Positions 7,867-17,282 are shown, numbered from the stretch's first letter. The stretch is DNA of 64,000 nt from Streptomyces sp. 7-21 (GCF_016741785.1 NZ_JAERRL010000010.1:1-64000); one strand, 5' to 3'. Made by a program: numbers and translations. Notes: a model not told the origin generated them from the sequence alone.

Positions 7867-8580
7867 ATGAGCCAGACGAGAACGACGGGCAGCCCGCTGG
7901 TCTTCTCCGACGTCGACGAGACGCTCATCAAGGTCAAGAGCATGTTCCGGTTCCTGTCCTTCTACCTCGAGCGCCGGGGGGAACCGCCGGCCACGTACGA
8001 GCGGCTCACCGGCGAGCTGCGCCAGGCCGCCCGCAGCGGCGCCCCCCGCGCCGAGATCAACCGCCGGTACTACCGGCTGTACGCGGGTGAGGAGGCGGCG
8101 GCGCTCGCCGCCGCGGGCCGCGACTGGTTCGCGGCCGAGAACGAGTCGCCCGGCGGCCTGTTCCACGACGGCGTGCGGCAGGCGCTCGCCGCGCACGCCG
8201 CCCGCGGCGAGACCGTGCTCCTCATCTCCGGTTCCTTCTTCGCCTGCCTCGACCCCATCGCGGAAGCCACCGGCGCCGACCGCGCGTTCGGCAGCCGGCC
8301 CGTCATCCGCGACGGCCGCCTCACCGGCGAGGTGCTGTTCTCCCTCATCGGCCCCGCCAAGGGCCGCCTCGCCCGCGCCGCCGCCGCCCTGCGCGGCGCG
8401 GACCTGGCCGACTGCACCGCATACGGCGACCACATCAGCGATCTCGACCTGCTCAGCGCCGTGGGACACCCGGTCGTCGTCGGCGACGACCCGGAGCTGA
8501 CCGAGCACGCCCGGCGCGCCGCCTGGCGGCGCATGGAGCTGCCCGGCCCGGCGCGGCACATACAGGAGGCTGCGGCATGA
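7867..8580 (+). CDS. HAD-superfamily (subclass IB) phosphatase
   Basis: A 237-residue HAD-IB hydrolase with motif I FSDVDETLIK (Asp15/Asp17), motif II serine in VLLISGSFFACLDPI, and motif IV YGDHISDLDLLSAVGHPVVV, close to SerB-like phosphatases. ATG 7867 follows AGGAAAGG. It sits 23 bp after the afsA-like gene and overlaps the KAS III start by ATGA, so the three are translationally linked. In the methylenomycin-furan pathway an AfsA homologue (MmfL) works with a phosphatase (MmfP) that removes the dihydroxyacetone-derived phosphate. This gene is placed to do the same job (inference). Confidence 0.88.
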   Translation: MSQTRTTGSPLVFSDVDETLIKVKSMFRFLSFYLERRGEPPATYERLTGELRQAARSGAPRAEINRRYYRLYAGEEAAALAAAGRDWFAAENESPGGLFHDGVRQALAAHAARGETVLLISGSFFACLDPIAEATGADRAFGSRPVIRDGRLTGEVLFSLIGPAKGRLARAAAALRGADLADCTAYGDHISDLDLLSAVGHPVVVGDDPELTEHARRAAWRRMELPGPARHIQEAAA

Positions 8581-9650
8581 GACCCATCGGCATCCTCGGC
8601 ACCGGCTCGTACCTCCCGCACCGCGTCGTCAGCAACGACGAGATCGCGGCGGGCGCCGGCGTGACGGACGAGTGGATCGTGCGGAAGACCGGCATCCGCG
8701 AACGGCGCCGGGCCGGGGACCACGAGGCCACCTCCGACCTGGCCGCCGTCGCGGCGCGGCGCGCGCTCGACCAGGCGGGCGTGGCACCCGACCAGCTCGC
8801 CTACGTCGTCGTCGCCACCTCCACGCCCGACCAGCCGCAGCCGGCCACCGCCAGCTTCGTGCAGCACGCGATCGGCGCCGTCAACGCGGCGGCGTTCGAC
8901 GTCAACGCCGTGTGCAGCGGCTTCGTCTACGCGCTGTCGGTCACCGAGAGCATGCTGCGGGCCCAGGCCGGCACCGAACGCTACGAACGCTACGGCCTCG
9001 TCATCGGCGCCGACATCTACTCCCGCATCCTCGACTACTCCGACCGCCGCACGGCCATCCTGTTCGGCGACGGCGCGGGGGCCGTCGTCCTCGGCGCGAC
9101 CCGCGCCAGCCAGGGCCTGCTGGCGACCCGCCTGCTCACCCGCGGCGACCAGCACCAGCTCATCGGCGTCGCCGCCGGCGGCAGCCGGATGCCCGCCACC
9201 GCCGGAACCATCGAGAACGGCGCCCACTTCTTCCGCATGGACGGCAGGGGCGTGCGCGGCTTCGTGGCGGAGAACCTCCCGGCGCTGGTGCGGGAGCTGC
9301 TCGACGACGCCGGCGTGCGGCCTGAGGAGGTCCGCCACTTCGTGCCCCACCAGGCCAACGCCGTGATGCTGGACGAGGTCTGGCCCGAGCTGGGCCTGGT
9401 CAACGCCACCCAGCACCTGACCGTGGACCGCTACGGCAACACCGGCTCCGCGTCCGTGGCCGTCACCCTCGACGCGATCCACACCGCCGGCGAGCTGGCC
9501 GAGGGCGACATGGTGCTCATGGCCGCCTTCGGCGGCGGCATGGCCATCGGCGCCTCCCTCACCCGGTGGTCCAGGACCCGCCACGCCCGGCCCCCGGGAG
9601 CCCTGGCCGGGACGGCGCACGAGGAAGCGCGTCAGGCCGTTCCCGCCTGA
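8577..9650 (+). CDS. 3-oxoacyl-ACP synthase III (KAS III/FabH-like)
   Basis: A 357-residue FabH-type condensing enzyme with a complete catalytic triad: Cys113 in DVNAVCSGFVYAL, His258 in FVPHQANAV and Asn288 in RYGNTGSAS, plus the GDGAGAVVLG signature. It would condense a starter acyl-CoA with malonyl-ACP to a beta-ketoacyl-ACP. Its ATG overlaps the phosphatase stop. Being inside an afsA operon and away from fab housekeeping genes, it may supply the beta-ketoacyl substrate used by the AfsA-like synthase. It carries a roughly 25-residue C-terminal extension rich in Arg/Ala/Pro. A 17-bp perfect hairpin follows. Confidence 0.92.
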   Translation: MRPIGILGTGSYLPHRVVSNDEIAAGAGVTDEWIVRKTGIRERRRAGDHEATSDLAAVAARRALDQAGVAPDQLAYVVVATSTPDQPQPATASFVQHAIGAVNAAAFDVNAVCSGFVYALSVTESMLRAQAGTERYERYGLVIGADIYSRILDYSDRRTAILFGDGAGAVVLGATRASQGLLATRLLTRGDQHQLIGVAAGGSRMPATAGTIENGAHFFRMDGRGVRGFVAENLPALVRELLDDAGVRPEEVRHFVPHQANAVMLDEVWPELGLVNATQHLTVDRYGNTGSASVAVTLDAIHTAGELAEGDMVLMAAFGGGMAIGASLTRWSRTRHARPPGALAGTAHEEARQAVPA

Positions 9651-9663
9651 CGCGCGCCGTGGG

Positions 9664-9703
9664 GGCGGGGCCGGGCGGCGGGTGCGCGCCGCCCGGCCCC
9701 GCC
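9664..9703 (+). terminator. Strong hairpin ending the afsA-HAD-KAS III operon
   Basis: GGCGGGGCCGGGCGGCG (9664-9680) and its exact reverse complement (9687-9703) form a 17-bp stem with a 6-base loop, 13 bp after the KAS III stop. There is no T-run, as is usual for Streptomyces terminators. Confidence 0.7.
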
Positions 9704-9730
9704 GTGCTCCGCGGTCCGTAAGCTGCGGCC

Positions 9731-10579
9731 ATGCGCTACCGCTTCGTCCTGGCCGACGTGTTCACCGACCAGCCCTTCGGGGGCAACCAGCTCGCCGTCT
9801 TCCCGGACGCGCGCGGCCTGCCCGAGTCCGCGATGGCGGCGCTGGCCCGGGAGTTCAACTTCTCCGAGATCACCTTCGTCCTCCCGCCCCAGGACGAGGC
9901 CCACACCTGCCGGGTCCGCATCTTCACCCCGGCCGGAGAGCTGCCGTTCGCCGGGCACCCGACGGTCGGGACCGCCGCCGTCCTCGCCGCCGAGGGCACG
10001 CCGGGACCCCGGCTGCTGCTGGAGGAGGGCGTCGGGGTCGTGCCGGTGGACGTCAGCGGCGGCTTCGCGCGGCTGACGGTGTCCGCGCCGTTCCAGACCA
10101 CCGGTGAGCGGCCGCCCGCCGAGGCGCTCGCCGCCGCGCTGTCCGTGGCGCCCGGGGACATCGCCGACACGTGGTACGGCGGCGTGGGGCTGCGGTTCTG
10201 CTACGTCCGGCTGACCAGCCGCGCCGCCGTGGACCGCGTCGAGTGGGCGGGGCCGCCGCCCGCCGGGTGGGCCAGCGACGTGTACGTCTTCGCGGGCGAC
10301 TTCCGCAGCGGCGGCGAGCTGTACGCCCGCTCGTTCGTCCCCGGCGCGGGCATCACCGAGGACCCGGCCACCGGCTCCGCCTGCGCCGGCCTCGTCGCCA
10401 GCCTCGCCCACCGCTCGGGGCTCGCCGACGGCGCGTACACGCTCCGCGTCGAGCAGGGCGTGCGGATGGGGCGGCCGAGCCGGATCGCCGCCACCGCCCA
10501 GGCCCGCGGCGGCCGCTACACCGGCGCCTCGGTCGGCGGCGACACCGTCATCGTCGGCGAGGGCACCCTCAGCGTCTGA
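9731..10579 (+). CDS. PhzF-family isomerase-like protein
   Basis: A 282-residue PhzF-fold protein with family marks VFTDQPFGGNQLAVFPDA, catalytic glutamate in FNFSEITFV (about Glu45), IFTPAGELPFAGHPTVGTAAVL, and ITEDPATGSACAGL near residue 215. Members are two-domain isomerases, such as PhzF in phenazine synthesis, but most genomic homologues have unknown substrates. ATG 9731 lies six bases after TAAGCT, so the transcript is probably leaderless and independent of the KAS III operon, which ends in a hairpin. Confidence 0.9.
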   Translation: MRYRFVLADVFTDQPFGGNQLAVFPDARGLPESAMAALAREFNFSEITFVLPPQDEAHTCRVRIFTPAGELPFAGHPTVGTAAVLAAEGTPGPRLLLEEGVGVVPVDVSGGFARLTVSAPFQTTGERPPAEALAAALSVAPGDIADTWYGGVGLRFCYVRLTSRAAVDRVEWAGPPPAGWASDVYVFAGDFRSGGELYARSFVPGAGITEDPATGSACAGLVASLAHRSGLADGAYTLRVEQGVRMGRPSRIAATAQARGGRYTGASVGGDTVIVGEGTLSV

Positions 10580-10618
10580 CTGTCCCGCAGCGGCCCGGGG
10601 CACGCGTAGCATCCGGGC

Positions 10619-11467
10619 ATGGATGGCATCCGGGAAACGAAAGACGACGCGGCGCTGCCCGGCCGCCCGATGGACGAGGTGCGGCAGGGGCGGGTCACGG
10701 ACCGGGCCGCGTGCGTGCTGGCCCCCAACCCCTCGCCGATGACGCTGGACGGCACCAACACCTGGATCCTGGCCGAGCCCGGCGCCTCGCAGGCCATCGT
10801 GGTCGACCCCGGGCCCGAGGACGAGGAGCACCTGCGGCGCGTGCGCGAGGCCGCCGAGCGCGAGGGGCGCCGCGTCGCCGCGATCCTGCTGACCCACGGC
10901 CACCCGGACCACTGCGCGGGCGCCGCCCGGCTCGCCGGGCTGACGGGCAGCCCGGTCCGCGCGCTCGACCCCCGGCTGCGGCTGGGCGAGGAGGGCCTGT
11001 CGGGCGGCGACGTGGTCGAGGCGGGCGGGCTGCGCATCGACGTCATCCCGACGCCGGGGCACACGGCCGACTCCCTGTCGTTCCTCATCCCCGCCGACGG
11101 CGCCGTGCTGACCGGCGACACGGTGCTCGGGCGCGGCACGACGGTCGTCGCCCACCCCGACGGGCGGCTCGGCGACTACCTGGACTCGCTGCGCCGGCTG
11201 CGGGCGCTCACCGACGGCGGCGGCGCGCACACCGTGCTGCCGGGGCACGGGCCGGTGCTGCGGGACGCCCAGGGGGCGATCGACTACTACCTGGTGCACC
11301 GCGCCAAGCGGCTCGCGCAGGTCGAGACGGCCGTGGAGGCGGGGCACCGGACGGCGGCCGAGGTCGTGGCGCACGTGTACGCGGACGTGGACCGCTCGCT
11401 GTGGCCGGCGGCTGAGCTGTCCGTCATGGCGCAGCTGGAGTACCTGCGGGAGCACGGGCTGACGTGA
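10619..11467 (+). CDS. MBL-fold metallo-hydrolase (LACTB2/glyoxalase II-like)
   Basis: A 282-residue metallo-beta-lactamase-fold protein. The zinc-binding HxHxDH motif is THGHPDHCAG (about residue 94); further ligands are in PTPGHTADSLSF, LTGDTVLG and LPGHGPV. The C-terminal winged-helix-like segment (ETAVEAGHRTAAEVVAHVYADV) is typical of LACTB2-like hydrolases. The substrate is unknown. ATG 10619 follows TAGCAT with a 6-base spacer, so it is probably leaderless. In Streptomyces genomes this gene commonly sits near crp, as here. Confidence 0.9.
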   Translation: MDGIRETKDDAALPGRPMDEVRQGRVTDRAACVLAPNPSPMTLDGTNTWILAEPGASQAIVVDPGPEDEEHLRRVREAAEREGRRVAAILLTHGHPDHCAGAARLAGLTGSPVRALDPRLRLGEEGLSGGDVVEAGGLRIDVIPTPGHTADSLSFLIPADGAVLTGDTVLGRGTTVVAHPDGRLGDYLDSLRRLRALTDGGGAHTVLPGHGPVLRDAQGAIDYYLVHRAKRLAQVETAVEAGHRTAAEVVAHVYADVDRSLWPAAELSVMAQLEYLREHGLT

Positions 11468-11572
11468 CGCCGGTGCTCGCGGCCCTGGCCCGTCCCTCAG
11501 CGGGGGACGCGGTGCCCGCGGCGCCTGGCGGCAGCCCGCCCAGGCGGTGTCAGCGGCCGGAGAACCGGCGCG

Positions 11573-12247
11573 TCACCGCGAGCGGCGGGCGAGCCGCTCG
11601 ATGTCCAGCAGGATGACGGCGCGGGCCTCCAGGCGCAGCCAGCCACGGGCGGCGAAGTCGGCCAGCGCCTTGTTGACCGTCTCGCGGGAGGCGCCCACGA
11701 GCTGGGCAAGCTCCTCCTGGGTGAGGTCGTGCACCACGTGGATGCCCTCTTCCGACTGCACGCCGAAGCGGCGGGAGAGGTCCAGCAGCGCCTTGGCGAC
11801 GCGGCCGGGCACGTCCGAGAAGACCAGCTCGGACATGCGGTCGTTGGTGGTGCGCAGGCGGCGGGCGACGGCCCGCAGCAGCGCGGCGGCCACCTGGGGG
11901 CGGGCGCTCAGCCAGGGCTGGAGGTCGCTGTGGCCCAGGCCCAGCAGGCGGACCTCGGTGACGGCCACGGCCGTGGCGGTGCGCGGACCGGGGTCGAAGA
12001 GGGACAGCTCACCGATCAGCTCGCCCGCGCCGAGGACGGCCAGCATGTTCTCGCGGCCGTCGGGGGACGTGCGCTGGAGCTTGACCTTGCCGTCGGTGAC
12101 GACGTAGAGGCGGTCGCCGGGGTCGCCCTCGTGGAAGAGGGTGTCGCCCCTGGCGAGGGTGACCTCGGACATGGAAGCGCGCAGCTCGGCGGCCTGTTCG
12201 TCGTCGAGTGCCGCGAAGAGCGGAGCGCGCCGCAGAACGTCGTCCAC
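11573..12247 (-). CDS. crp: Crp/Fnr-family global regulator
   Basis: A 224-residue CAP-like protein: N-terminal cyclic-nucleotide-binding domain ([48 protein letters not shown]) and C-terminal helix-turn-helix ([30 protein letters not shown]). Its size and position beside nth match the Streptomyces Crp that governs germination and antibiotic production. Start ATG 12247 lies just before the canonical [10 protein letters not shown]. It is divergent from endonuclease III across a 217-bp gap. A Crp-consensus palindrome sits upstream of acs in this window (19278-19293). Confidence 0.93.
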   Translation of the reverse strand: MDDVLRRAPLFAALDDEQAAELRASMSEVTLARGDTLFHEGDPGDRLYVVTDGKVKLQRTSPDGRENMLAVLGAGELIGELSLFDPGPRTATAVAVTEVRLLGLGHSDLQPWLSARPQVAAALLRAVARRLRTTNDRMSELVFSDVPGRVAKALLDLSRRFGVQSEEGIHVVHDLTQEELAQLVGASRETVNKALADFAARGWLRLEARAVILLDIERLARRSR

Positions 12248-12464
12248 GAGTTGTCTCTCCTTGTCGCCCGGTTGTCGGCCGGCCCTCGTCGGGCGTGCGC
12301 GTGGCTACGCCCACATGATGCCGGACGCCACAGCGGTGCTATCAGTCACAAGTTTGACGTACCGGGACGAGCGGGCCCAAGGCAGGGGGCCGTTCGTGCC
12401 GGTGCCGGGGGAGCTCCGCCGCCGGCGGCGGACGGATGCCGGCGGGGGCGTTTACGCTGGCCCG

Positions 12465-13379
12465 GTGGCCAACAGGCCCATGCGCACGCGGGGTCGGTGC
12501 GAGAACCAGCAGGAAGTGAGGGCCGGACGGGTGAGTGCATCCCAGGATTCCGCCGAGAGCGAACGGGGCGGGAGGCGCGGCGGGAAACGGGACAAGCCGG
12601 AATCGCGCCTGTCGGTGGTCAGGCGTGCCCGCAAGATCAACAGGGTGCTCGCCGAGGTGTACTACTACGCGCACCCGGAGCTGGACTTCGAGGACTCCTT
12701 CCAGCTCCTCGTCGCGACGGTGCTCTCGGCCCAGACCACGGACCTGAGGGTCAACCAGACGACGCCCCGGCTCTTCGCCGCCTACCCGACGCCGGAGGAC
12801 ATGGCCGCCGCTGACCCGGCGGAGCTGGAGGAGCTGATCCGGCCCACCGGCTTCTTCCGCAGCAAGGCGAAGTCGCTGATCGGGCTGTCGGCGGCGCTGC
12901 GGGACCGGTTCGGCGGCCAGGTGCCCGGCCGGCTGGAGGACCTGGTGACGCTGCCAGGCGTGGGCCGCAAGACGGCACACGTCGTCCTGGGCAACGCCTT
13001 CGGCAAGCCGGGCATCACGGTGGACACGCACTTCCAGCGGCTGGCGCGCCGCTGGAAGTGGACCGCGTCCAAGGACCCGGACAAGATCGAGGCCGAGGTC
13101 GGCGGGCTCTTCCCGAAGTCCGAGTGGACGATGCTGTCGCACCGCGTGATATTCCACGGGCGCCGCATCTGCCACAGCCGTAAACCGGCGTGCGGGGCGT
13201 GCCCCGTCGCTCATCTGTGCCCGTCCTTCGGCGAGGGGGAGACCGATCCCGAGAAGGCGAAGAAGCTGCTGAAGTACGAGATGGCCGGACAGCCGGGCCA
13301 GCGCCTGAAGCCTCCGCCGGACTATCCGGGCAAGCCCGCGCCCCCGCTGCCGGGGGCCGGCCGGGAAGGCGGCGCGTGA
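12465..13379 (+). CDS. nth: Endonuclease III
   Basis: DNA glycosylase/AP lyase of base-excision repair. Present are the helix-hairpin-helix [18 protein letters not shown] with the catalytic lysine, the catalytic aspartate in [14 protein letters not shown], and a C-terminal 4Fe-4S loop [17 protein letters not shown] (C-X6-C-X2-C-X5-C). A 45-residue, poorly conserved N-terminal extension precedes the core. I chose GTG 12465 because TACGCT lies six bases upstream, the leaderless pattern; a GTG at 12531 is possible. The stop overlaps the next gene's GTG (GTGA). Confidence 0.92.
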   Translation: MANRPMRTRGRCENQQEVRAGRVSASQDSAESERGGRRGGKRDKPESRLSVVRRARKINRVLAEVYYYAHPELDFEDSFQLLVATVLSAQTTDLRVNQTTPRLFAAYPTPEDMAAADPAELEELIRPTGFFRSKAKSLIGLSAALRDRFGGQVPGRLEDLVTLPGVGRKTAHVVLGNAFGKPGITVDTHFQRLARRWKWTASKDPDKIEAEVGGLFPKSEWTMLSHRVIFHGRRICHSRKPACGACPVAHLCPSFGEGETDPEKAKKLLKYEMAGQPGQRLKPPPDYPGKPAPPLPGAGREGGA

Positions 13380-14068
13380 CCAGCAGCGCGTCACCGGGCG
13401 CCGAGCCGCTGCGGGTGGACCCCAAGGACCTGCCCGAGTGGCTGCTGCCGGTGGCGCGTGCGGCGGCCACCCTGGCGCCCGGGCAGCTCAGCCGCTTCCT
13501 GCCGCCGCCCTCCGGCGGGCGGCCCTCGGCCGTCCTGGTGCTGTTCGGGGAGGGCGAGCGGGGCCCCGAGCTGCTGCTGCAGCAGCGCGCCAGCTCGCTG
13601 CGGGCCCACGCCGGGCAGCCGTCGTTCCCCGGCGGCGCGGTCGACCCGGAGGACGGCGACCCGGAGGGCGAGGGCCCGCTGCGGACGGCGCTGCGCGAGG
13701 CGCGCGAGGAGACGGGCCTCGACCCGGCCGGGGTGCGCATCTTCGCCACGCTGCCGCGGCTGTACATCCCGGTCAGCGGCTTCGTGGTGACGCCGGTGCT
13801 GGCCTGGTGGCGCGACCGCTCGCCGGTCGGCCCGGTGGATCCCGCCGAGACGGAGCGGGTGTTCACCGCGCCGGTCGCCGACCTCGCCGACCCGGCGCGG
13901 CGCGGCACCGCCGTGCACCCCAGCGGCCACCGGGGCCCGTGCTTCCTCGTCGGCGGGACCCTCGTGTGGGGGTTCACCGCGGGGGTGATCGACCGGATCC
14001 TGCACTACGCGGGCTGGGAACGGCCCTGGGACGTTGACAGGGAGATCCCGCTCGACCACCAGGCGTGA
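13376..14068 (+). CDS. Nudix hydrolase, coenzyme A pyrophosphatase-like
   Basis: A 230-residue protein with a CoA-type Nudix signature: [19 protein letters not shown] upstream of the box, then [12 protein letters not shown]. The arrangement resembles NudL/CoAse enzymes that split CoA to 4'-phosphopantetheine. GTG 13376 overlaps the nth stop by four bases, so expression is translationally coupled. The conserved order crp-nth-Nudix-serine protease is familiar from other Streptomyces. Confidence 0.88.
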   Translation: MTSSASPGAEPLRVDPKDLPEWLLPVARAAATLAPGQLSRFLPPPSGGRPSAVLVLFGEGERGPELLLQQRASSLRAHAGQPSFPGGAVDPEDGDPEGEGPLRTALREAREETGLDPAGVRIFATLPRLYIPVSGFVVTPVLAWWRDRSPVGPVDPAETERVFTAPVADLADPARRGTAVHPSGHRGPCFLVGGTLVWGFTAGVIDRILHYAGWERPWDVDREIPLDHQA

Positions 14069-14081
14069 CAGTCTGGCGGGG

Positions 14082-15281
14082 ATGAATACGCTTGACGTCC
14101 TTCTGCTGCTCGCGGCGGTGTGGTTCGCGGTGGTGGGGTACCGGCAGGGGTTCGTGGTCGGCCTGCTGTCCGTCGCGGGTTTCCTCACCGGCGGGCTGTT
14201 CGCCGCGTGGGCGGTCCCGGCGGCCTGGGGCGAGCTGAGCGGGGGCGCCCGGCCGGGCACGCTGGGGCTGGTCGCGGCCGCCGTGCTCGTCATCGGCTGC
14301 GCCTCCGTCGGGCAGGCGCTGACCACCCTGGCCGGGAACCGGCTGCGGCAGCGCATCACGTGGTCGCCCGCCCGGGCGCTGGACGCCACGGGCGGCGCGC
14401 TGGTCAACGTCCTGGCGATGCTGCTGGTCGCCTGGCTGGTCGGCGCGGCACTGGCCACCACGACGCTGCCGACGATCGGCCGCGAGGTGCGCGGCTCGCG
14501 GGTGCTGCTGGGCGTGTCGCGGGTGGTGCCGGAGGACGCCGGCACCTGGTTCAGCGGCTTCGGCTCCGTGCTGGCGCAGCACGGCTTCCCGCAGGTGTTC
14601 TCGCCGTTCGGGAGCGAGCCGATCACGCCCGTGGAGCCTCCCGATCCCGGGCTGGCGGACTCCCCGGCGGCCGAGCGCGCCCGGGAGTCCGTCGTCCGCG
14701 TCGCCGGCACCGCCCCCGACTGCGGCAAGGTGCTCGAGGGCTCCGGCTTCGTCTTCGCCGAGGAACGCGTGATGACCAACGCGCACGTGGTCGGCGGCGT
14801 GGCCGAGCCGACGGTGCAGGTCGGCGGTGCCGGCCGGACGTACGACGCGCGGGTCGTGCTCTACGACTGGGAACGCGACGTCGCCGTCCTTCACGTGCCC
14901 GGGCTCGACGCGCCCGCCCTGAAGTTCAGCGGCGAGGACGCCGGCACGGGCGACGACGCGATCGTCGTGGGCTTCCCCCGCAGCGGCCCGTACGCCGCCG
15001 GGCCGGCGCGCGTGCGCGAGCGGTTCGAGGCCAACGGGCCCGACATCTACCGGCGCGGCACGGTCAGCCGCGACGTGTACTCCCTGCACGCCACCGTCCG
15101 CCCGGGCAACTCCGGCGGCCCGCTGCTCACGCCGGACGGCGAGGTCTACGGCGTCGTCTTCGCCAAGTCCCTCGACGACCCCAGCACGGGGTACGCGCTG
15201 ACCTATGACGAGGTCCGCGGCCTGGCGGCCCGCGGCCGGACCGCCGACGAGCCCGTGGACAGCCAGAACTGCGCGATGTGA
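14082..15281 (+). CDS. MarP-like membrane-anchored serine protease
   Basis: A 399-residue protein with a CvpA-like block of four hydrophobic helices (residues about 1-130: TLDVLLLLAAVWFAVVGYRQG onward) and an extracytoplasmic trypsin-like protease domain. The catalytic triad is visible: His in VMTNAHVVGG, Asp in WERDVAVLHV, Ser in RPGNSGGPLLTP. Two cysteines (APDCGK, QNCAM) could form the disulfide seen in MarP. Mycobacterial MarP maintains internal pH under acid stress. Start ATG 14082 was chosen over an upstream in-frame ATG at 14034 that would overlap the Nudix gene. Confidence 0.9.
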   Translation: MNTLDVLLLLAAVWFAVVGYRQGFVVGLLSVAGFLTGGLFAAWAVPAAWGELSGGARPGTLGLVAAAVLVIGCASVGQALTTLAGNRLRQRITWSPARALDATGGALVNVLAMLLVAWLVGAALATTTLPTIGREVRGSRVLLGVSRVVPEDAGTWFSGFGSVLAQHGFPQVFSPFGSEPITPVEPPDPGLADSPAAERARESVVRVAGTAPDCGKVLEGSGFVFAEERVMTNAHVVGGVAEPTVQVGGAGRTYDARVVLYDWERDVAVLHVPGLDAPALKFSGEDAGTGDDAIVVGFPRSGPYAAGPARVRERFEANGPDIYRRGTVSRDVYSLHATVRPGNSGGPLLTPDGEVYGVVFAKSLDDPSTGYALTYDEVRGLAARGRTADEPVDSQNCAM

Positions 15282-15371
15282 GCCGCGGTGTGAGCCGCTT
15301 TCGGAAGCGCGGTCTGAACCGCAAGGTGAGCCGCGGTATGGGCCGCGGTATGGGCCGGGTGCGGCGCGCCG

Positions 15372-15593
15372 CTAGCCGCGCGGGTGCCGCAGCCGGACGC
15401 TCACCCAGCGCGCCCGGCGCCCCAGCAGCCTGGGGAAGCCGATGTGAGGATCGCGCGGGTACGGGGGGTACGCATCCTCTCCGGGAGCGACGCCCTGGAG
15501 GCGCCGGACGGCGCGCTGCGCCTGCCGGGAGGAAGCGGCCCCATTGCCGCTCCGATCACGTGCCACGTCACGGAAATCGTGCGTCCAGCCCAT
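15372..15593 (-). CDS. Small basic hypothetical protein
   Basis: A 73-residue reading frame starting MGWTHDFRDVARD and ending in an Arg-rich tail (LLGRRARWVSVRLRHP). ATG 15593 has GGGAGA five bases upstream and codon use is GC-rich at third positions. I recognise no family. It occupies most of the 410-bp gap between the MarP-like protease and the hydrolase. A stretch of repeated GAGCCGCGGTATGGGCC-like words at 15282-15360 lies beyond its 3' end. It may be a genuine small gene or chance. Confidence 0.45.
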   Translation of the reverse strand: MGWTHDFRDVARDRSGNGAASSRQAQRAVRRLQGVAPGEDAYPPYPRDPHIGFPRLLGRRARWVSVRLRHPRG

Positions 15594-15691
15594 AACGTCT
15601 CCCTGCCCGGGGCACAAGGTCAGTAACCGCCCGGGCCCGAAGTCGCGGGGCCTATGCCGCGGGCATGACCGCACGGGCCGTCACGGCCGCG

Positions 15692-16606
15692 TTACCGCCG
15701 GTCAGGCTCGGGGTCGCGGAGCCATTCGATCAGCTCGGAGCTGAACGCGAGGGGGTCCTCCTCGTGCGGGAAGTGCCCCAGCCCGTCGAAGAGCCGCCAG
15801 CGGTAGGGCGCCTCGACGTACTCACCGGATCCGGCGGAGCTGCGCGTGCGGATGACCGGGTCGAGGGAGCCGTGCAGGTGCAGCGTGGGCACCAGCACGG
15901 GCCGCTTCATGCGGCGGTTGAACTGCACGCCGTCGGGGCGGGCCAGCGAGCGCACCAGCCAGCGGAACGGCTCTATCGCGCAGTGCGCCGTGGAGGGGAT
16001 GCACATGGCTTCGCGGTAAACGTCCACGGCCTCCTGCTCCGGCTGCCGCGGCCCCGACCAGGCCCGCAGCATCTCGCCGACGGCCGCGGCCCCGTCGGCG
16101 ACGAGCCGGCGCTCCGGGAGCCAGGGGCTCTGGAAGCGCCAGACCGCGCCGCTGGCGACCGTCTGCCGGGGGTCGGTCAGCAGGGCCGAGCGCCACACGC
16201 GGGGGTGCGGCATCGACGCGACGGCGAGGCGGCGGACCAGCTTGGGCCGCATCACGGCGGCGGTCCACGCCAGGTAGCCGCCGAGGTCGTGGCCGACCAG
16301 CGCCGCGTCGGGCTCGCCGAGGGAGCGGATGACGCCGGTGATGTCCAGCGCCAGGTTGGGCGGGTCATAGCCGCGCGGGGTGCGGTCGGAACCGCCGACG
16401 CCGCGCAGGTCCATGGCCACGGCCCGGAACCCGGCGTCGGCCAGCGCCGTCAGCTGGTGGCGCCAGGCCCACCAGAACTGCGGGAAGCCGTGGAGCAGAA
16501 GCACGAGCGGCCCGTCGCCCACCTCCGCGATGTGGAACCGCGCGCCGTTGGCTGCCACATCCCGGTGGGTCCAGGGCCCGTCCCTGAGGATGACGGAGGC
16601 AGTCAT
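15692..16606 (-). CDS. Alpha/beta hydrolase (epoxide hydrolase-like)
   Basis: A 304-residue alpha/beta-hydrolase-fold enzyme: oxyanion motif LLLHGFPQFWWAWRHQ, nucleophile elbow LVGHDLGGYLAWTAA (Asp, as in epoxide hydrolases and dehalogenases) and the C-terminal catalytic histidine in FDGLGHFPHEE. The PHPRVWRS cap region follows. The substrate cannot be told. ATG 16606 overlaps the stop of the upstream holin-like gene (ATGA), so the two are co-translated. Confidence 0.9.
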   Translation of the reverse strand: MTASVILRDGPWTHRDVAANGARFHIAEVGDGPLVLLLHGFPQFWWAWRHQLTALADAGFRAVAMDLRGVGGSDRTPRGYDPPNLALDITGVIRSLGEPDAALVGHDLGGYLAWTAAVMRPKLVRRLAVASMPHPRVWRSALLTDPRQTVASGAVWRFQSPWLPERRLVADGAAAVGEMLRAWSGPRQPEQEAVDVYREAMCIPSTAHCAIEPFRWLVRSLARPDGVQFNRRMKRPVLVPTLHLHGSLDPVIRTRSSAGSGEYVEAPYRWRLFDGLGHFPHEEDPLAFSSELIEWLRDPEPDRR

Positions 16607-17067
16607 AGTGCTGAGTCTGCCTTCTCGTCCGCGGGGGCGTCCGCGAGGGCTCCGGCGGGCACGGTCCGGGGGTGCGGCCGCACGCGCGAGAGCACCGCCG
16701 CCGATTCCCGGGCCGAGCCGAGGGAGCGGCGGGGCGGCTCGACGCGCGAGAACCTGCCCTTCGCCAGCAGGATCAGCACCAGCGCCAGCACCAGATACAG
16801 CGCGCCGACGAGCGCACAGGCCAGCGCCAGCGGGATGTCCCACCAGTTCCGCAGCCAGAACGCCAGGGCGAAGCTGAAGAGCGGGACGGCGAACACGCCC
16901 AGCAGACCCGCGACGATCGCGGCGAAGCTGCCGAACAGGACGCGTTTGACGTCCTGGCGGATCTCGGCCTTGGCGAGGGCGATTTCCTCGTGCACGAGGG
17001 CGGACAGTTCGGTCGTGGCCGACGCGACCAGTTCGCCGAGGCTGCGGCCCTCGTCGGCTGCGGTCAT
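16603..17067 (-). CDS. Phage-holin-superfamily (Actinobacterial Holin-X) membrane protein
   Basis: A 154-residue protein with an amphipathic N-terminus (SLGELVASATTELSALVHEEIALAKAEIRQD) and two hydrophobic segments (about 48-70 and 80-108), the layout of the DUF1469/Holin-X family. Despite the name, these are chromosomal membrane proteins of unknown function. ATG 17067 with GGAG upstream was chosen over earlier in-frame starts. It overlaps the downstream hydrolase gene by four bases and precedes it in transcription. Confidence 0.85.
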   Translation of the reverse strand: MTAADEGRSLGELVASATTELSALVHEEIALAKAEIRQDVKRVLFGSFAAIVAGLLGVFAVPLFSFALAFWLRNWWDIPLALACALVGALYLVLALVLILLAKGRFSRVEPPRRSLGSARESAAVLSRVRPHPRTVPAGALADAPADEKADSAL

Positions 17068-17215
17068 CGGAGGACTCCTTACTTCGCGGTTTGTCACGGT
17101 GGGCCGCCGGTGTGAGGGACCGGGCAGTGCACGTGACACTAGTGGGACGCTGGCGGGCCGTCAGACGTTGACTCGGCACCATCGCCCTGGGGAGTGATTT
17201 CCGCCGATGCTATGC

Positions 17216-17251
17216 GGGCCCGGCCCCTGGCGCGCGCCGGGGGCCGGGCCC
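17216..17251 (-). terminator. acsA: Hairpin downstream of acs
   Basis: GGGCCCGGCCCC (17216-17227) pairs perfectly with GGGGCCGGGCCC (17240-17251). It lies 31 bp beyond the acs stop on the minus strand and is a likely terminator. Confidence 0.65.
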
Positions 17252-17282
17252 GTGGTTCCTGCCGGGGCCGGTGGCCGCCGCG

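Noticed and set aside
15282..15371. Repeated GAGCCGCGGTATGGGCC-like words as a structured element
   Set aside because: Copies are short and imperfect; they look like simple GC-rich drift after the protease gene.
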